Source of the DNA: Calocera cornea HHB12733
Lineage: Eukaryota > Basidiomycota > Dacrymycetes > Dacrymycetales > Dacrymycetaceae
NCBI GenBank assembly: GCA_001632435.1
Contig: KV424140.1
Location: 4,338-38,123, forward strand
Direction: 5' to 3'
DNA: 33,786 nt
The notes under the pieces were generated by a model that worked only from the letters and a program-made list of their open reading frames with translations, ran no database searches and was not told the DNA's origin. Below are positions 8,223 through 22,248 of the stretch, piece after piece (position 1 is the first letter of the stretch; each line of letters starts with the position of its first letter). The translations under genes and the position numbers were made by a program.

Positions 8223-9913
8223 CTACATTCCCTTTCGAAGGTTGTCCCATTTGGACCTTTCGTACTGCAGCCAGTTAGGCGTCTGGTCGAGCCAGCCAAG
8301 TGTGTCCTTCGCCACGTGCACGAGGCTCTGACCTGGAACTTCCGCCTTTCCCTCCCCACTTTCCATACCGTCCCGGCCTCCGGTGTTCTTATCGCCACTC
8401 AGCTCCCAGAACATCGCTCCGCCTAGACCCATCTGGTTGATCCAGTCCGCCTTAAGCCAAGCGACCTCCGCATTGTCGTAGGTAACCATCTCTCGCTTGT
8501 TTGGGTCATATGACCAGCTCGCCAATTGCTCACGAGAAACGTGCTCATATGCGCCGGGTAGTGGAAGGGCGCGATAGTCGTAGCTGCCCGCTTCCCAACT
8601 TCCGGGACCGACACCCGAGAACGGTGATCCCGGCCCGTTTGTATTCAGGAAGCTCCTCCCGTACAGTGGCATACCTAGTGACAATGCGATCAGATAGACG
8701 TCTGCGTAAAGGATATACCGCGCACCGATGACCAGTTTGCTTGGATGGATACCCTGGCTCTGATACCATTGTACAGCCGTAGAAGTAGAAACCGGGCCAC
8801 CGAATACGTTCGCTTGATGATTGGCGATAGAGTCCCATGACCCCGCGTAGTCGTACGCCTGTCCGGAGCTTTGCTCAGCACCCTGTCAGACCTCTGCATC
8901 TGCATACCCACCATGAGATTCCAGAAGTCAAGAGATTGGTCCATATCCGCAGCATGAAGTTTCTCGTAGTTCTGGGCACCACAAGGGGCAGCGATCTGCA
9001 CATCCTGATCAGTGATAACACGACAGGAAAGTAACAGACTAACAGAAAGCGCGAACCGATAATTTGCGCCCTTTTGATAAGCATGCTGATCCAGACCATA
9101 ACGCAGTTCTCGGAGCAAGTCGGCATAACCGCGAGCGTGATCGTCATTTTGGGGATATTCGTAGTCCAGATCAAGGCCATCCAACGCGTAGTCTTCCAGA
9201 AGCTTAATCGCAGATTGCACGAAGTTAGCCCTCAGTTGGGGAGACACTACAACCGGATGAAAGTTGTTGGAATAGGTCCATCCACCAATCGAGAGCAGAA
9301 CCTTCAACTGACTGCATTCCGCGATCAGTGCGGAAGAATCGCAGATCCGCGGGAGGACTAACCGGTGTTGCTTTTTGAGCAGGTATAGCTGTTTGAAGTT
9401 CCCATAGAGGTTGTTCCCCTCGTCATTCCAGGAGTCACCTTCGTAATGAATCTGCTCATCAGCCCAAGCATCTGACAAGTACACCTCGCCAGACTCGGGG
9501 CGGACATTCGCAAACGCGTAAAGAATGTGCCTGTTCCTGTCTGTGAAGCCGTCGCTTCGGGTGATCGAGAAACAGCACTGACGTCAGGTTTTCTGCTGGT
9601 ATCTGTTGAGGGAAGTATTTCCGGCCATAGATACCCCTGCACCATCGTGTGAGGAGATGGCAAGACATTCAAAAGAACCGGAAACATACCAGTTGACGAA
9701 GCTAACGAGTGCATGCGCTGATTAGGGACCGGCTCACGATGGATTTGTGGCCGCGACGACTCACTAAGCGACATTCCTCTTGCCGGCCATGGTGATGACA
9801 GCGGTTTCTGAGCTGAGCCTGAAGATGGATTGAGAGAGTTCGGCGTGAAAGAAGAGAAAGAGAGAGAGCAAGGCAAAGACACAGGCGAACAAGAGCCCAC
9901 TGGTCAGGGTCAT
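8223..9913 (-). CDS. GH18 chitinase with N-terminal membrane anchor
   Basis: Family 18 glycoside hydrolase that cleaves beta-1,4 links in chitin, here probably for cell-wall remodelling. Exons: 9913-9765, 9701-9690, 9636-9583, 9530-9363, 9311-9044, 8995-8912, 8858-8726, 8674-8223, closing to 439 aa. The second exon is only 12 nt and supplies FVN in the conserved VAYFVNWGIYGR start of the barrel. Further marks: [27 protein letters not shown], the catalytic [10 protein letters not shown] (DxxDxDxE, all acidic residues present), [10 protein letters not shown] and [10 protein letters not shown]. Residues ~4-22 are a hydrophobic segment without an obvious cleavage site, followed at once by the ectodomain, which suggests a type II membrane protein. 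There is no chitin-binding module. The start is the only in-frame ATG before an upstream stop. A dead fragment of the same gene type lies at 3617-3960. Confidence 0.92.
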
Positions 9914-10145
9914 GAAGAAGACGTAACGGACTGCACAGCACGCAGCAGCGTGCTTTCCCGAGATGGGCGATCGCGGCGTCGGCTCCCGCTGAGTCGGAAC
10001 AACATGTCAGCCTCGCACAAGAGTAGCTTCTCAGTACTTTAGGGGACGAAATGGGGAGTGATAAATACGTAATTTGTACTCTAAATACAATGTCCCCTTC
10101 ATGTGAATGCCAAGAAAGTCAATTCAAAGTCCGTGATAAAGTACT

Positions 10146-12868
<2,723 letters not shown>

Positions 12869-15800
12869 ATGTCTCCTGTCGCCGTGCAGGAGAGCCAATT
12901 CCCAGCCCTTTTAGAGGGCCTCAAAACTGCGCCCACAGACGCAGACGCAAAGGCCGCAGCAGAGAAGCTCGCTGTCCAGGTCAAGCACTCTGGACTGCAA
13001 TCCCTCTCGTATGCGCTCCTCTTCCTCTCATCCACAAACCTATCTGACATAGGTCACAGTGACAGCGCCGTTCTCTCCACCCTCACAAGTTTTGCCAACA
13101 ACAAAAAATCCGGCTATGAGCGCGAATCCGCCGCCGTCGGCCTACATGCGCTCGCACGCGTCTGCGGCCACGGCATCGACCCCGCTCTGCTCGACACCAT
13201 CCCGACCCTCTTCGAGCTCTACATGGATAAGGGTGACGTGGTCCGTGCCGCTGCCGACAAGGCGGTCAAGGCGATCCTGAAGCTCGTCCCGCCCGAGGCC
13301 ACTCGGCTGACACTGCAAGTTCTTGAAGAAGTGCTGGAAGCCGGCAAGTGGCGGACCAAGGTTGGCGTGCTGAAGGCGATCCAGGCGCTCATCCCTACGT
13401 CTAAGGAGCAGCTGTCGCAGGAGCTGGCCGCTATTTTGCCGACGATCGAACACGCTATGCACGATACTAAGAGCGAGGTGCGTTACCCTCTGCATATATG
13501 CGCGTGCATCTAGGCTTGGATCTCACTATATGCGCGTTCCAGGTATCCTCTGCGGCTACGGCATGCGCCACAGCGCTATGCAAGGTCATCGACAATGCCG
13601 ATATCCAGCCATTCGTGCCCGATCTCGTTGGATGCATGGCTCGCCCCGATGCCGTCCCGGCCTGCGTAAAGAAGCTCGCTTCCAATACCTTTGTGGCGGA
13701 GGTCACGGCGTCCACGCTCGCCGTCATGGTTCCGCTGCTTCTGCGCGCGCTCAACGAGCGCAGCATGGAGACCCAGCGTCTTACGGTGATCGTCATTGAC
13801 AATCTCGTCAAGCTTGTCCGCGATCCCGCGGTTGCAGCACGCTACCTCAGCCCCCTCGTCCCCGGTGTGGACCAGATCGCCAAGGGTGCCAGTTTCCCTG
13901 AAGTGCGCGCATTCGCGAACACGGCCCTCACCACCCTGCTCAAGGCCGGTGCCTCCGCTACGTTCACTCCACCTCCACCGCGCGACATCAAGGCCGAGGT
14001 GGATGCGGTGTACGCGGTGATCATTGCGAGCCTTCCCGAGTTCCTCCTCATGCCCGCCGGGCCCAACTCGCCCACCCCGACGCCCTTCCACCCGCAGCTG
14101 GACAAGTCCCTGAAGTGGAGTGCCGCCCTCGTGGCCGACCTCGTCCGGGACCGCAACTTTGATGCCAAGGCGTGGGATCGGTGCCTTGGCGCCTACCTCG
14201 GGTGGTGGGTCGGAGGCGCGGATGAAGGCAAGAAACTTGGCCAGACTGTCCGGAAGGCGTTCATGGATGCTGATCAGGTAAGCTACGCGCCTTGCCGAGT
14301 TGAATGCCGCTGACCAGCTCTATAGGCCAAGAATGCCCCTGTGGCGAGCGGTGACGATGAAGAGGGTGAGCTGCTATGCGACATCTTATTCTCGCTCGCC
14401 TATGGTGCACTGCTGCTCCTGAACCACACGACTCTCCGGATGTACCGTGGCCGTCGTTATGGCATTTGCGCCGGCAACGGTCAGGGAAAGAGTACCCTGA
14501 TGAAGGCGATCCGGGACGGCAAGGTCGAGAACTTCCCTCCCCAGTCCGAGCTCCGTGCCGTGATGGTCGAGCATTCGCTGCAGGGCGAAGATGCCGGCTT
14601 GCCGATCTTGGACTTCATCGCTTCCGACAAGCAGCTGAAGGGCGTGCCGCGCGAGAAGATCGCCGCTCAGTTGAGGGAGGTTGGATTCGATGACGCCAGG
14701 CAGAAGGAGACCGTGGGGTCCTTGTCTGGTGGGTGGAAGATGAAGCTGGAACTGGCGCGCGCTATGCTTTACAATGCCGATCTGCTGCTGCTCGACGAGC
14801 CCACTAACCACGTAAGTACACACATGCGCATCCAGACTTATACTGACATGTATGACAGTTGGATGCTGCATCAGTCAAGTGGCTCCAGGACTACCTGAAG
14901 TCGTTGTCGCGCGTGACCTGCATGATCGTCAGTCACGACTCTGGCTTCCTGGACGCCGTCACCACCGACATCATCCACTACGAGACCAAGAAGCTCGTGT
15001 ATTACAAGGGCAACCTGGCTGCTTTCGTCGAGAAGCACCCGGAGGCCAAGTCCTACTACACGCTTGCCGCGACCTCCATTAAGTGAGTATCACATGTGTG
15101 CTTCAATCAGGATACGGACTGACCCATTCTCTAGGTTCGCGTTCCCGGCGCCTGGCTCGCTCATGGGTGTTAGGTCCAACACGCGTGCTATACTGAAGCT
15201 CTCGCACTGCACCTTCGCATATCCCGGCAGGCCGATCCCGCAGCTGAAGGACGTTTCCTGCGCTCTGACATTGTCGAGCCGTGTTGGTGTTGTTGGACCC
15301 AACGGAGCCGGCAAGTCGACTCTCATCAAGCTCATCACCGGCGAAACGTCTCCTCAAGAGGGATCTGTCACCAAGCATCCCAACTTGCGTGTCGGATACG
15401 TGGCGCAGCACGCCACTCACCATATCGACCGTCATCTCGAGAAGACACCGGTGCAGTACATCCAATGGCGTTACCAAGATGGGCATGATCGCGAACTGCT
15501 CGAGAAGTCCACGCGTGTTATGACCGACGAGGAGAAGGCGCAGCTCGAAGTCGAGTTCGTTGGCAAGAACGGCGAGCGTCGTAAGATCGACATGATCATG
15601 GGTCGCCAGAAGCACAAGAAGAGCTTGCAATATGAGATCAAGTGGCGCGGGCTGGACCATCGCTACAACACCTGGATCCCTCGTGAAGAGCTCATCGAGA
15701 AGGGCTTCGCGAAGGTGATCGGGCAGTTTGACGATATTGAGTCGTCCCGAGAGGGAGCAGGTGCGCGTGAGACGTCCACGAACACCGTCCGCAAGCACTT

Positions 15801-16433
15801 GGAGGATGTCGGCTTGGACGGAGACATCGCCCAATACAACGAGATGAAGGGCCTTTCCGGTGGCCAGAAAGTGAAAGTTGTTATCGCCGCGGCCATGTGG
15901 AACAATCCTCAGCTACTCGTGCTGGACGAGCCGACGAGTAAACCTTTCCATGTGTGTCGTCATATCAGGCGCTAACATCGTCGGCAGACTTCTTGGACAG
16001 AGAAGCCCTCGGTGGTCTTGCGGTCGCCATCCGCGACTGGACCGGTGCCGTCATCATCATCAGTCACAACAGCGAGTTTGTTAGCGCGTTGTGCCCTGAG
16101 ATCTGGAACGTCAATGGAGGGATCTTGACCAAGCAAGGCAAGGTTGCCATTGTCGAGGACGCATTCTTGGACGTGAAGACGGCCAAGTCGAGCCGCAGCA
16201 ACACGCCTTCCGCGACACCGGCTGGCACCACGCCAAACGCGTCGACTCTTCCTACACCTGCTGGTTCCGGAGCGGAAGACTCAAAGCCAGCGAGCGGTGC
16301 GGCCACGCCGAGCAAGAAGAAGAAGAAGGTGACGCGTAACCAGATGAAGGCACAGGAAGAGCGTCGGCGCCTTCGCAAACTGAATTGGCTTACGCACGGC
16401 GGCCCGAAGCCGGAAGACACCGACAGTGATTAG
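12869..16433 (+). CDS. TEF3: Translation elongation factor 3 (ABC-F type ATPase)
   Basis: Ribosome-bound ATPase, specific to fungi and some protists, that helps release deacylated tRNA from the E site and works with eEF1A. Exons: 12869-13008, 13060-13477, 13543-14277, 14326-14811, 14859-15082, 15135-15937, 15988-16433, giving 1083 aa. The 51-nt first intron is in frame and stop-free; I removed it because DSAVLSTLTSF then follows directly on LQSLS, as in the family. Order: HEAT repeats (1-~300), helical bundle, ABC1 (Walker A GNGQGKST, signature LSGGW, LLLLDEPTNH), ABC2 (GPNGAGKST, LSGGQ, LLVLDEPTN) with the EF3 chromodomain-like insert (YEIKWRGLDHRYNTW), and a lysine-rich tail (KKKKKVTRNQMK) that binds ribosomes in yeast. 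The glycine normally opening Walker A of ABC1 is Ala here. A dead partial copy lies at 5230-7030. Confidence 0.96.
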
Positions 16434-16706
16434 TTCCGACTTTCCGGAGTTTCTATTCCCTTCGATTTTGCTGGATACCCCCATAGATTTCTCACGGTGA
16501 CTGTTGTACGCGTAGTTGGCATAGACTATAGACTATCTCATGCATTGTGCTAATGGTATCATGACTTGTTCTGGAGGACTTCGATGGCCGTGGAGGTGAG
16601 CGTGGAATGAGGGACCGCCGGAGTAACGAGACTCGGTGAGACAGGCCCGGTAGAATTGCTTCCTTGGGCTGGTCGCGCCGAGCGCGGTCCATCAACAACG
16701 CCCATC

Positions 16707-17437
16707 ATGTCGACCCAAGCAGCGCTGCCGCCGCACCTCGAAACATGGCTGCGCGAATTCTGGCAGCGTCAGATGGATCAGGCGGAGACGATGCGGGAAG
16801 ATGGGCTTAAGGAGACCACGCTGCCGCTGGCACGGATTAAGAAGGTGATGAAGATGGATCCAGACGTCAAGGTGCGCCCGCCCCGCGTTGTTCCATTGTT
16901 GCGGTAGCCCTGACCAGGATTGAGAAGTAGATGATCTCCTCCGACGGTATGCACTTGCCTTGTGCGGATGTCCTGGCCATGCACTGACAGTGAGCTCGCA
17001 GCGCCTTTGCTCCTGTCAAAAGCATGTGAAAGTGCGTGTTCCTTGCCACGAAAGACGACAGTCATCTCTGATTGGTCGGCAGTCTTCATATCGGAGGTCA
17101 CATCCCGCGCATGGATGCTGGCCGAGTTGAATAAGCGAAGGACGCTGCAGAGGGTGGATGTCGCTGGAGCGGTGGGCCAGAGCGATCAGTTCGACTTCCT
17201 CATCGACATTGTGCCGCCAGAATACGGCTACTCCAAGCACAGCAAGGCGAAGAAAGAGGTCAACCCGTTATACAAATTCTTTCGCCAGTGATGCTGATGC
17301 GCGAAACCCAGAAGGCAGAGGGAGAAGGGGAGCATGTCAATGGCCAGCATCCCCTCTTGGCCGAAGCTGACGAGGAGAATGGCAAGGACCATCAGCCAGC
17401 GCTGCAGCCTTACCAACAATCCAACGGCGCCCGTTGA
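16707..17437 (+). CDS. HAP5: CCAAT-binding factor subunit Hap5 (NF-YC), histone fold
   Basis: Subunit of the heterotrimeric CCAAT-binding transcription factor, pairing with Hap3 (NF-YB) through its histone fold and together recruiting Hap2. Exons: 16707-16871, 16931-16946, 17002-17031, 17083-17258, 17312-17437; phases close to 170 aa. The second exon is 16 nt, encoding MISSD plus one base. The core reads LPLARIKKVMKMDPDVK, then MISSDAPLLLSKACE, IFISEVTSRAWMLAE, KRRTLQRVDVAGAV and FDFLIDIVPPE, which is the NF-YC histone fold almost motif for motif. The C-terminus is short, charged and Gln-rich. It follows EF3 by 274 bp on the same strand and converges on Prm1 with only 116 bp between the stop codons. 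Confidence 0.94.
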
Positions 17438-17553
17438 ACCCATGTATCCATACGGCATTCCATTACATGTACCCTGTGACCATAATAATATGCGACATAT
17501 ACTGTCCGAATATGCGATGCGACCGTAAGTGTGTCCAAATCCTGCTGCGTATA

Positions 17554-20017
17554 TTACAATACATGGTTCATGTATGATGGGCGGGGGTAGCGATCTTCGA
17601 CCCGCTCGTCAAAAGGCGTGGCAAACGGATTGATCTCCTGCATGTTGGGTGTGAGTTGACGCGGGGCAGAGCGGGCCGAATACGCGGGCAGCTCGGGTGA
17701 CATGACCCTGCCCGATGCCACGATGGATGAGGGAGAGACAGATTGCACATCAACGACTGGGGCGCGTCGGGGCGGCAGTTTAGGGAAAGGCGGCAACGCT
17801 GGCGACGGCATGGGCGACCATCGCGCCGCTCGATTCTTGGATGACTCCGGCTCGGGCGTTACGATAACCGGCAGGAATGACTCGTCGCCTCGGTCCTTCT
17901 CGCCCTTCTCCCCAGCACCAGCATCGTCCAACGGCGCCTTCTCGAGCGGCTCTCCGGCCAGAGCCCGCCTCTGCTCCCACCGAGCCTTGTTCCACCGATA
18001 CACTGCATGCTTGCCCCAGTGATGCCACACCAGGATGCCAATAGCGACCAGAACAACAATGACCCAGAGGCCAATGAAGATGCCGAACATCCAGCGCTCG
18101 GTGTACAGTGCGTTGGTATACTTGGCGATGAGCTGGTCGGCGAGCCCCTGACTGCCACCGTTGACATCCGGGCTTCCCACGGCGGCGTTGGCGATGTTCG
18201 TCGAGATCTCGGCTTGGCTGCTGTTGCTCAGCTGCAGGATGGTGGGGCTCATCAGCGGCAGCTTGACCTGGACGTTGTCGTGGATCCACGTGAGCGCTTC
18301 CTCGATGTGCTCGACCTTGCTGCCCAGCAGGCACGCGACGAACTCGTTGATGGGCGGACCGAGGATCGTGTTTCCAAACACGGTATTCACCGCGGAGACG
18401 ACGTCGGAGTAGAATGTCTCGATGGTGCTGTTGAGCGAGACCGTCGTCGTGTTGACCCAGCCGAAGACACCGCCGTCGATGCTCTGCTGGAGGGTCAGGA
18501 TGTGGCTGTTGGTCGTGTTGACGTAGCTGCCGGTCTGGGATACGATGGCGGCGTTGAGGCTGGCGCTGATCGCGTCGGTGAGGCCGTCGACGGCCGTGCT
18601 GACCTGGCTCTGCGCGTCCTTGGTGAAGATGGCGATCAACGCCAGCTGGAGCTCGACGGCGAGGATGCCCGCGAGGCCGATGACGAGGCACAGGAGCGCG
18701 GGCGGGTAGGTGATGTATGCCAGGAACCAGCGCACGTTGTTCCGTGCCGCCGGGGTCTTGAAGAGCCGCTTGAGCACGCTCACCTCGAGCCACTGGAGGA
18801 TCATGACGTGCTGCGACTCGGCCATGAAGGTCAGGGTCGAGCGCTCGTCCGCGAACGGGTCCTGGGACATGCCCGAGATGGCCGCGTCGGCAGCCCACCG
18901 CTCCTTCATCGTCCGCACGCGCTTCATGAGCGCCCGCCAGCGGTACCACTGCCAGAAGCAGTTCACGCCGACGATGAGGGCCATGGCTAGGAGTGCGACG
19001 CCGATGGCGATGATGGGGATCTTGGCCATAATCTTGCCCAGGTCGTCGATGGTCGTGTCGAGGCTCGTGGCGTTGCAGAACGTCACCTGCTGCTGCGCTG
19101 GGACGGTGAGGATCGACTCGTCGAACCTGATGCCGTTGAACGTGGTGTTTATATCTTGAATCATATCGTTGAACGGAGTGTCGATCCTGAGAAGGGTCAG
19201 CAGTGCCCAGCAAGCCGCTATGAGAGCTCACAATTCGGTAAGCAGATCGCGGAGGGTAGAGAGCGTGGGGAGCGAGTTGTTCAGGCTGATGAGTGAGTTC
19301 TCAAAGTCGGTGGGGATCGTGACATTTCCAAGCTGGGCCAGGCTCGGCAAGCTGATCTGCGGGATCTGGGGATCCCCGGGGAGGAAGCTGAGGGCGCTGT
19401 TGACGACGCTGAAGAAGCTGTTGACGGCGCTCTGCGCAGCAGAGACGTCGTTCGCGATGTTCTTGCCGATCGCGCTCAGGGTCGTGTCGAGGAAGCTGGT
19501 CACCTCCTGCACCGCGCCGATGAGCAGGGCGAGGCCGCCCCGGACGACGAGCTCGAGGAAGCAGAGGAAGGTGGAGCGGTACATGTCTACGACAAAGTCG
19601 ATGATCGCTTCCAGCGCGGTGAGGCTGTCTTCCCGCGTTAGTCCGGGCGCATATATGCGCAGAGGGAAGGACGCACGTGAGGATGAGGATGTCCTTGGCC
19701 CCGTCGATCGTCCCGTTGACGGTGTCGACGATGCCCTTGTTCGTGCCCTCGGCCATGTACCGCGGCAGGCTGGCGGCGACGGTCGCGGCGCGCTCCGCGG
19801 CCTGGCAGCTGGACAGGACGTCCGCCTTCATCTCGGCCACTGCGTCCTGGACGTCGAAGGAGGAAAGGACGAGCTTGATGAGGACGAAGATGAGGGAGAC
19901 GACGGGCGTTGCGAGCCACGTCAGGGAATAGTGGTCTGCTAGGCGCAGGTAGGGCGGGAGCGGGGTGTCGACCGTGGCCGGGTCGACTGGGGCGGTGAAT
20001 CTGTTCGCGGTGGGCAT
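17554..20017 (-). CDS. PRM1: Plasma membrane fusion protein Prm1
   Basis: Multispanning membrane protein that stabilises cell-cell fusion during mating in yeasts and hyphal or mating fusion in other fungi. Exons 20017-19677, 19624-19232 and 19186-17554 give 788 aa. Hydrophobic segments: about 30-50 (WLATPVVSLIFVLIKLVL), ~125-150 (STFLCFLELVVRGGLALL), ~285-305 (IPIIAIGVALLAMALIVGVN), ~385-415 (ITYPPALLCLVIGLAGIL) and ~590-612 (MFGIFIGLWVIVVLVAIGIL). The large loops between them carry many NxT/NxS sites, such as NTTT and NNS, as expected for lumenal or extracellular loops. The tail from ~620 is Pro/Ser-rich and cytoplasmic. The family call rests on topology and on blocks such as the FNDMIQDINTTFNGIRFDES region. 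Other frames over this gene are also stop-poor because of its GC-rich codons; they are shadows. Confidence 0.85.
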
Positions 20018-20672
20018 GGCGGGGTGGGAGCTCTCGCCTGGAGAGCGTGATGGGGGAAGGCGCGGATAGCGAGGCGGGGGGGAGGAGGGGGGTAGGATGC
20101 TGCGTGGGTGCTAGGGGAGTGGGTATAAGTGACGGGCCTGAGTATGGGCTGCTCGTCGTTGGGGTGCACTGGCTGTGCGTCGCTGGCGCATACTGCGGTC
20201 ATGGGACGACGGGGAGGACAAGAGAGCGGGGCGGCGAGGGCGGTTGTGCATGGCCTGTTGGTCGTGGCCCGTGCTTCGGGATGACGACGGGGAGGACAGT
20301 GGGACACGCGCGGGCGAGCAAAGGACAATAGGGCGCGCGGGTGAACGCACCGCCACGAATGGAACGACCCTCAGGCCATCATCATCCCCGCCCTTTGTTT
20401 GACGGCTCCACAGATCATCTTCAACTTGAACTTGCACTTGCACTTGCGCGGATGCAATAATCATCATTGTCGATGTCATCCACATAGATCGATCACAAAT
20501 GTGCACTACATAGACACACCATAACGCCTGAATAGGCTGGACAACAATAGTAGCAGCTTATCCCCTCCGCAGCACCGAGACACGTGGCCCGCGCCGGTGG
20601 CCTTGGCCGCCTCGCGACTCAGACTCGGACTCGCCCCTATCATCGCTCATCGCGCAACCCTCCCTCACGCCC
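20018..20672. promoter_or_regulatory. Divergent promoter between PRM1 and the CREG-like gene
   Basis: This is 655 bp between two outward-facing start codons. It contains an imperfect direct repeat of GACGACGGGGAGGACA (near 20206 and 20282) and a CTTGCACTTGCACTTGCG run near 20435. Open frames here are short and unsupported. No specific factor site is claimed. Confidence 0.5.
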
Positions 20673-20969
20673 ATGCTCCGCTCGCTCGCTCTCCCGCTCC
20701 TCGCCCTCAGCCGCCTCACAACCGCGCGCGAGACGGTGTTCGATGCTGGTGCGCCTGCTGCCATCTCCGCACCATGGCCGCGCGTACTGACGGATTGTCG
20801 ACGCTTGCGGAACATCTAATCGCACGGGCAGCCCGGCTCGCCCGCGCGCTCCTCGCACAGGAAAGCATCGGCAGCCTCGCTACCGTCTTCCCCCCCACCC
20901 ACCCGACGCTCGCGGGCGAACCCTTCAGCCTAATGGAGTACTTTGCTGCGTGCGCCCCTCCTCCCTTCC

Positions 20970-21000
<31 letters not shown>

Positions 21001-21697
21001 GTTGCTGACTTGTGATTCGATTGGATTGGATTGGGCGTTCGATGGTCGATGTTGGATGTTGGATGGCGGCAGGTGTCACGCAAATGGCTCGCTCACACTC
21101 CTCTTCCTCCCCCTCGCGCAGAACAACCGCAATATCCTCGCCTCCCCGGGGCACTCCGCGACGCTGACGGTGCGTGTGGCGGACGCGGATGACAGAGGCG
21201 GGAGGTGGGACAGCCCCGCGGCCCGCGGGCGCGTCGCGCTCATCGGGAACGTCACTGTCCTGGGGGAGAACGGTGCGGCGGGAGGGGTGGAGGAGTGCTA
21301 CGTCGCCCAGCACCCGGATGCGCAGGGGTGGCTCCCGGGGAGGGAGGATGCGCCGGTGCGTCCCAGTCTCATCCACCCCGACCCGACCGAGCGATGAACT
21401 GGGTGCTGACTGAGTCTGTGTGGGGAGCAGCATACCGCCTACTGGGCGCGGTTCGATCCTCATGTGAGCCCCTCCCGCGCGGGCGCTTAATCCGCCGCTG
21501 ATGGGGTTGCGGGGTAGCATATCTACTGGGTGGGCGGGTTCGGCGAGTGAGTCTACTGTATTCGGTCGACCGGGACCCGGTGGTGCGTGGCTGATCTGAC
21601 GCACAGCGAGCACTATATTGGGTATATCCCGTTGGAGGTGTATCAGACGGCGCTGGCGGGGGGCTTCGAGGAGCCCACGATGCTCCTGATGCAGTGA
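20673..21697 (+). CDS. Secreted CREG-like FMN-binding split-barrel protein
   Basis: Member of the CREG/pyridoxamine-phosphate-oxidase-like group. Exons 20673-20748, 20832-20949, 21073-21355, 21431-21463, 21518-21546 and 21607-21697 give 209 aa. A signal peptide is clear (MLRSLALPLLALSRLTTA). The mature part reads ETVFDAARLARALLAQESIG, SLATVFPP, FSLMEYFAACHANGSLTLLF, RNILASPGHSATLTVR, RVALIGNVTVLG, CYVAQHPDAQGWLPG, YWARFDPHIYWVGGFGDEHY and IGYIPLEVY, which follow the family almost block by block. The second intron (20950-21072) is 123 nt, in frame and stop-free, so the unspliced reading would add 41 residues with a Gly-Ala run; the spliced form fits the family far better. The biological role of fungal members is not known to me; family folds bind FMN but many have lost oxidase activity. 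Confidence 0.85.
20972..21000 (+). repeat. GGAGCC hexanucleotide microsatellite inside an intron
   Basis: Almost five uninterrupted units of GGAGCC lie within the second intron of the CREG-like gene. Because the unit is six bases, changes in copy number keep the intron in frame. Confidence 0.85.
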
Positions 21698-22214
21698 GAC
21701 GCTTGCACGGTATTCGACATCCCGTCTCTGCGGGTAACCTACTGAACATGTAAGTTACCAATTCGATCTAACCTATTTCAAGAGCAGCACACGGGTCATG
21801 CGGGATAGGCAGAGCCGCTCGTCTGCCCCCTGCATCCAGCGACCGCATGCTCCGCCGGTCCCTGAGCCCCAGCGTCCTTCGGCCTCGTCCCACTCTCGCC
21901 CTCCCTCGTCGAGGCTGCCCGAGGAATGGCCATTCAGCAACAGTAAGCTGCAGGGCGGTCTGCGCGCTCCGCTCGGCCATCGGCGCTGCATAATGCATCT
22001 CCTAACATTCTGCATGGCCGCGAGTTAAGGAGCAAGGTCCGGTCAGGGGAGCAAGGTGGTGCCTGATGCGCTCTGCGCGAGAAGTGTCGCGCCGGCCGCG
22101 CGTGAAAGCTAGCGTGCACGGGCGACTATTATGCAACGCTCGGGCTGGAGGTCGGGCGCCGGCGTCCAGGCACGGCGGCCCAGCGACAAGGGACGGAGTG
22201 TCGATGAGCTGCTT

Positions 22215-22248
22215 GGGAGGGGGGCTTGGGCTGGGGCTGGGGCTGGGG
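22215..22248 (+). repeat. Potential G-quadruplex
   Basis: Six G runs of three to six bases (starting 22215, 22219, 22228, 22233, 22239 and 22245) are separated by loops of 1-3 bases, largely as a GGGGCT repeat. This exceeds the standard rule for an intramolecular quadruplex. Confidence 0.8.

Noticed and set aside
9358..9900. 180-codon minus frame over the chitinase 5' part
   Set aside because: It crosses introns of the chitinase and gives no GH18 motifs; the spliced model explains the sequence fully.
13009..13059. Reading EF3 straight through this segment (17 extra residues)
   Set aside because: The segment has GT-AG ends, a CTGAC branch-like site and is absent from family members; treated as an intron even though it is in frame.
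15103..15834. 243-codon minus frame opposite EF3
   Set aside because: Antisense shadow of the conserved ABC2 and chromodomain-like coding region.
17780..19231. 483-codon minus frame and 327-codon plus frame overlapping PRM1
   Set aside because: Arg/His-rich translations typical of shifted or opposite frames of a GC-rich gene; the PRM1 frame has helices and N-glycosylation sites and consistent splicing.
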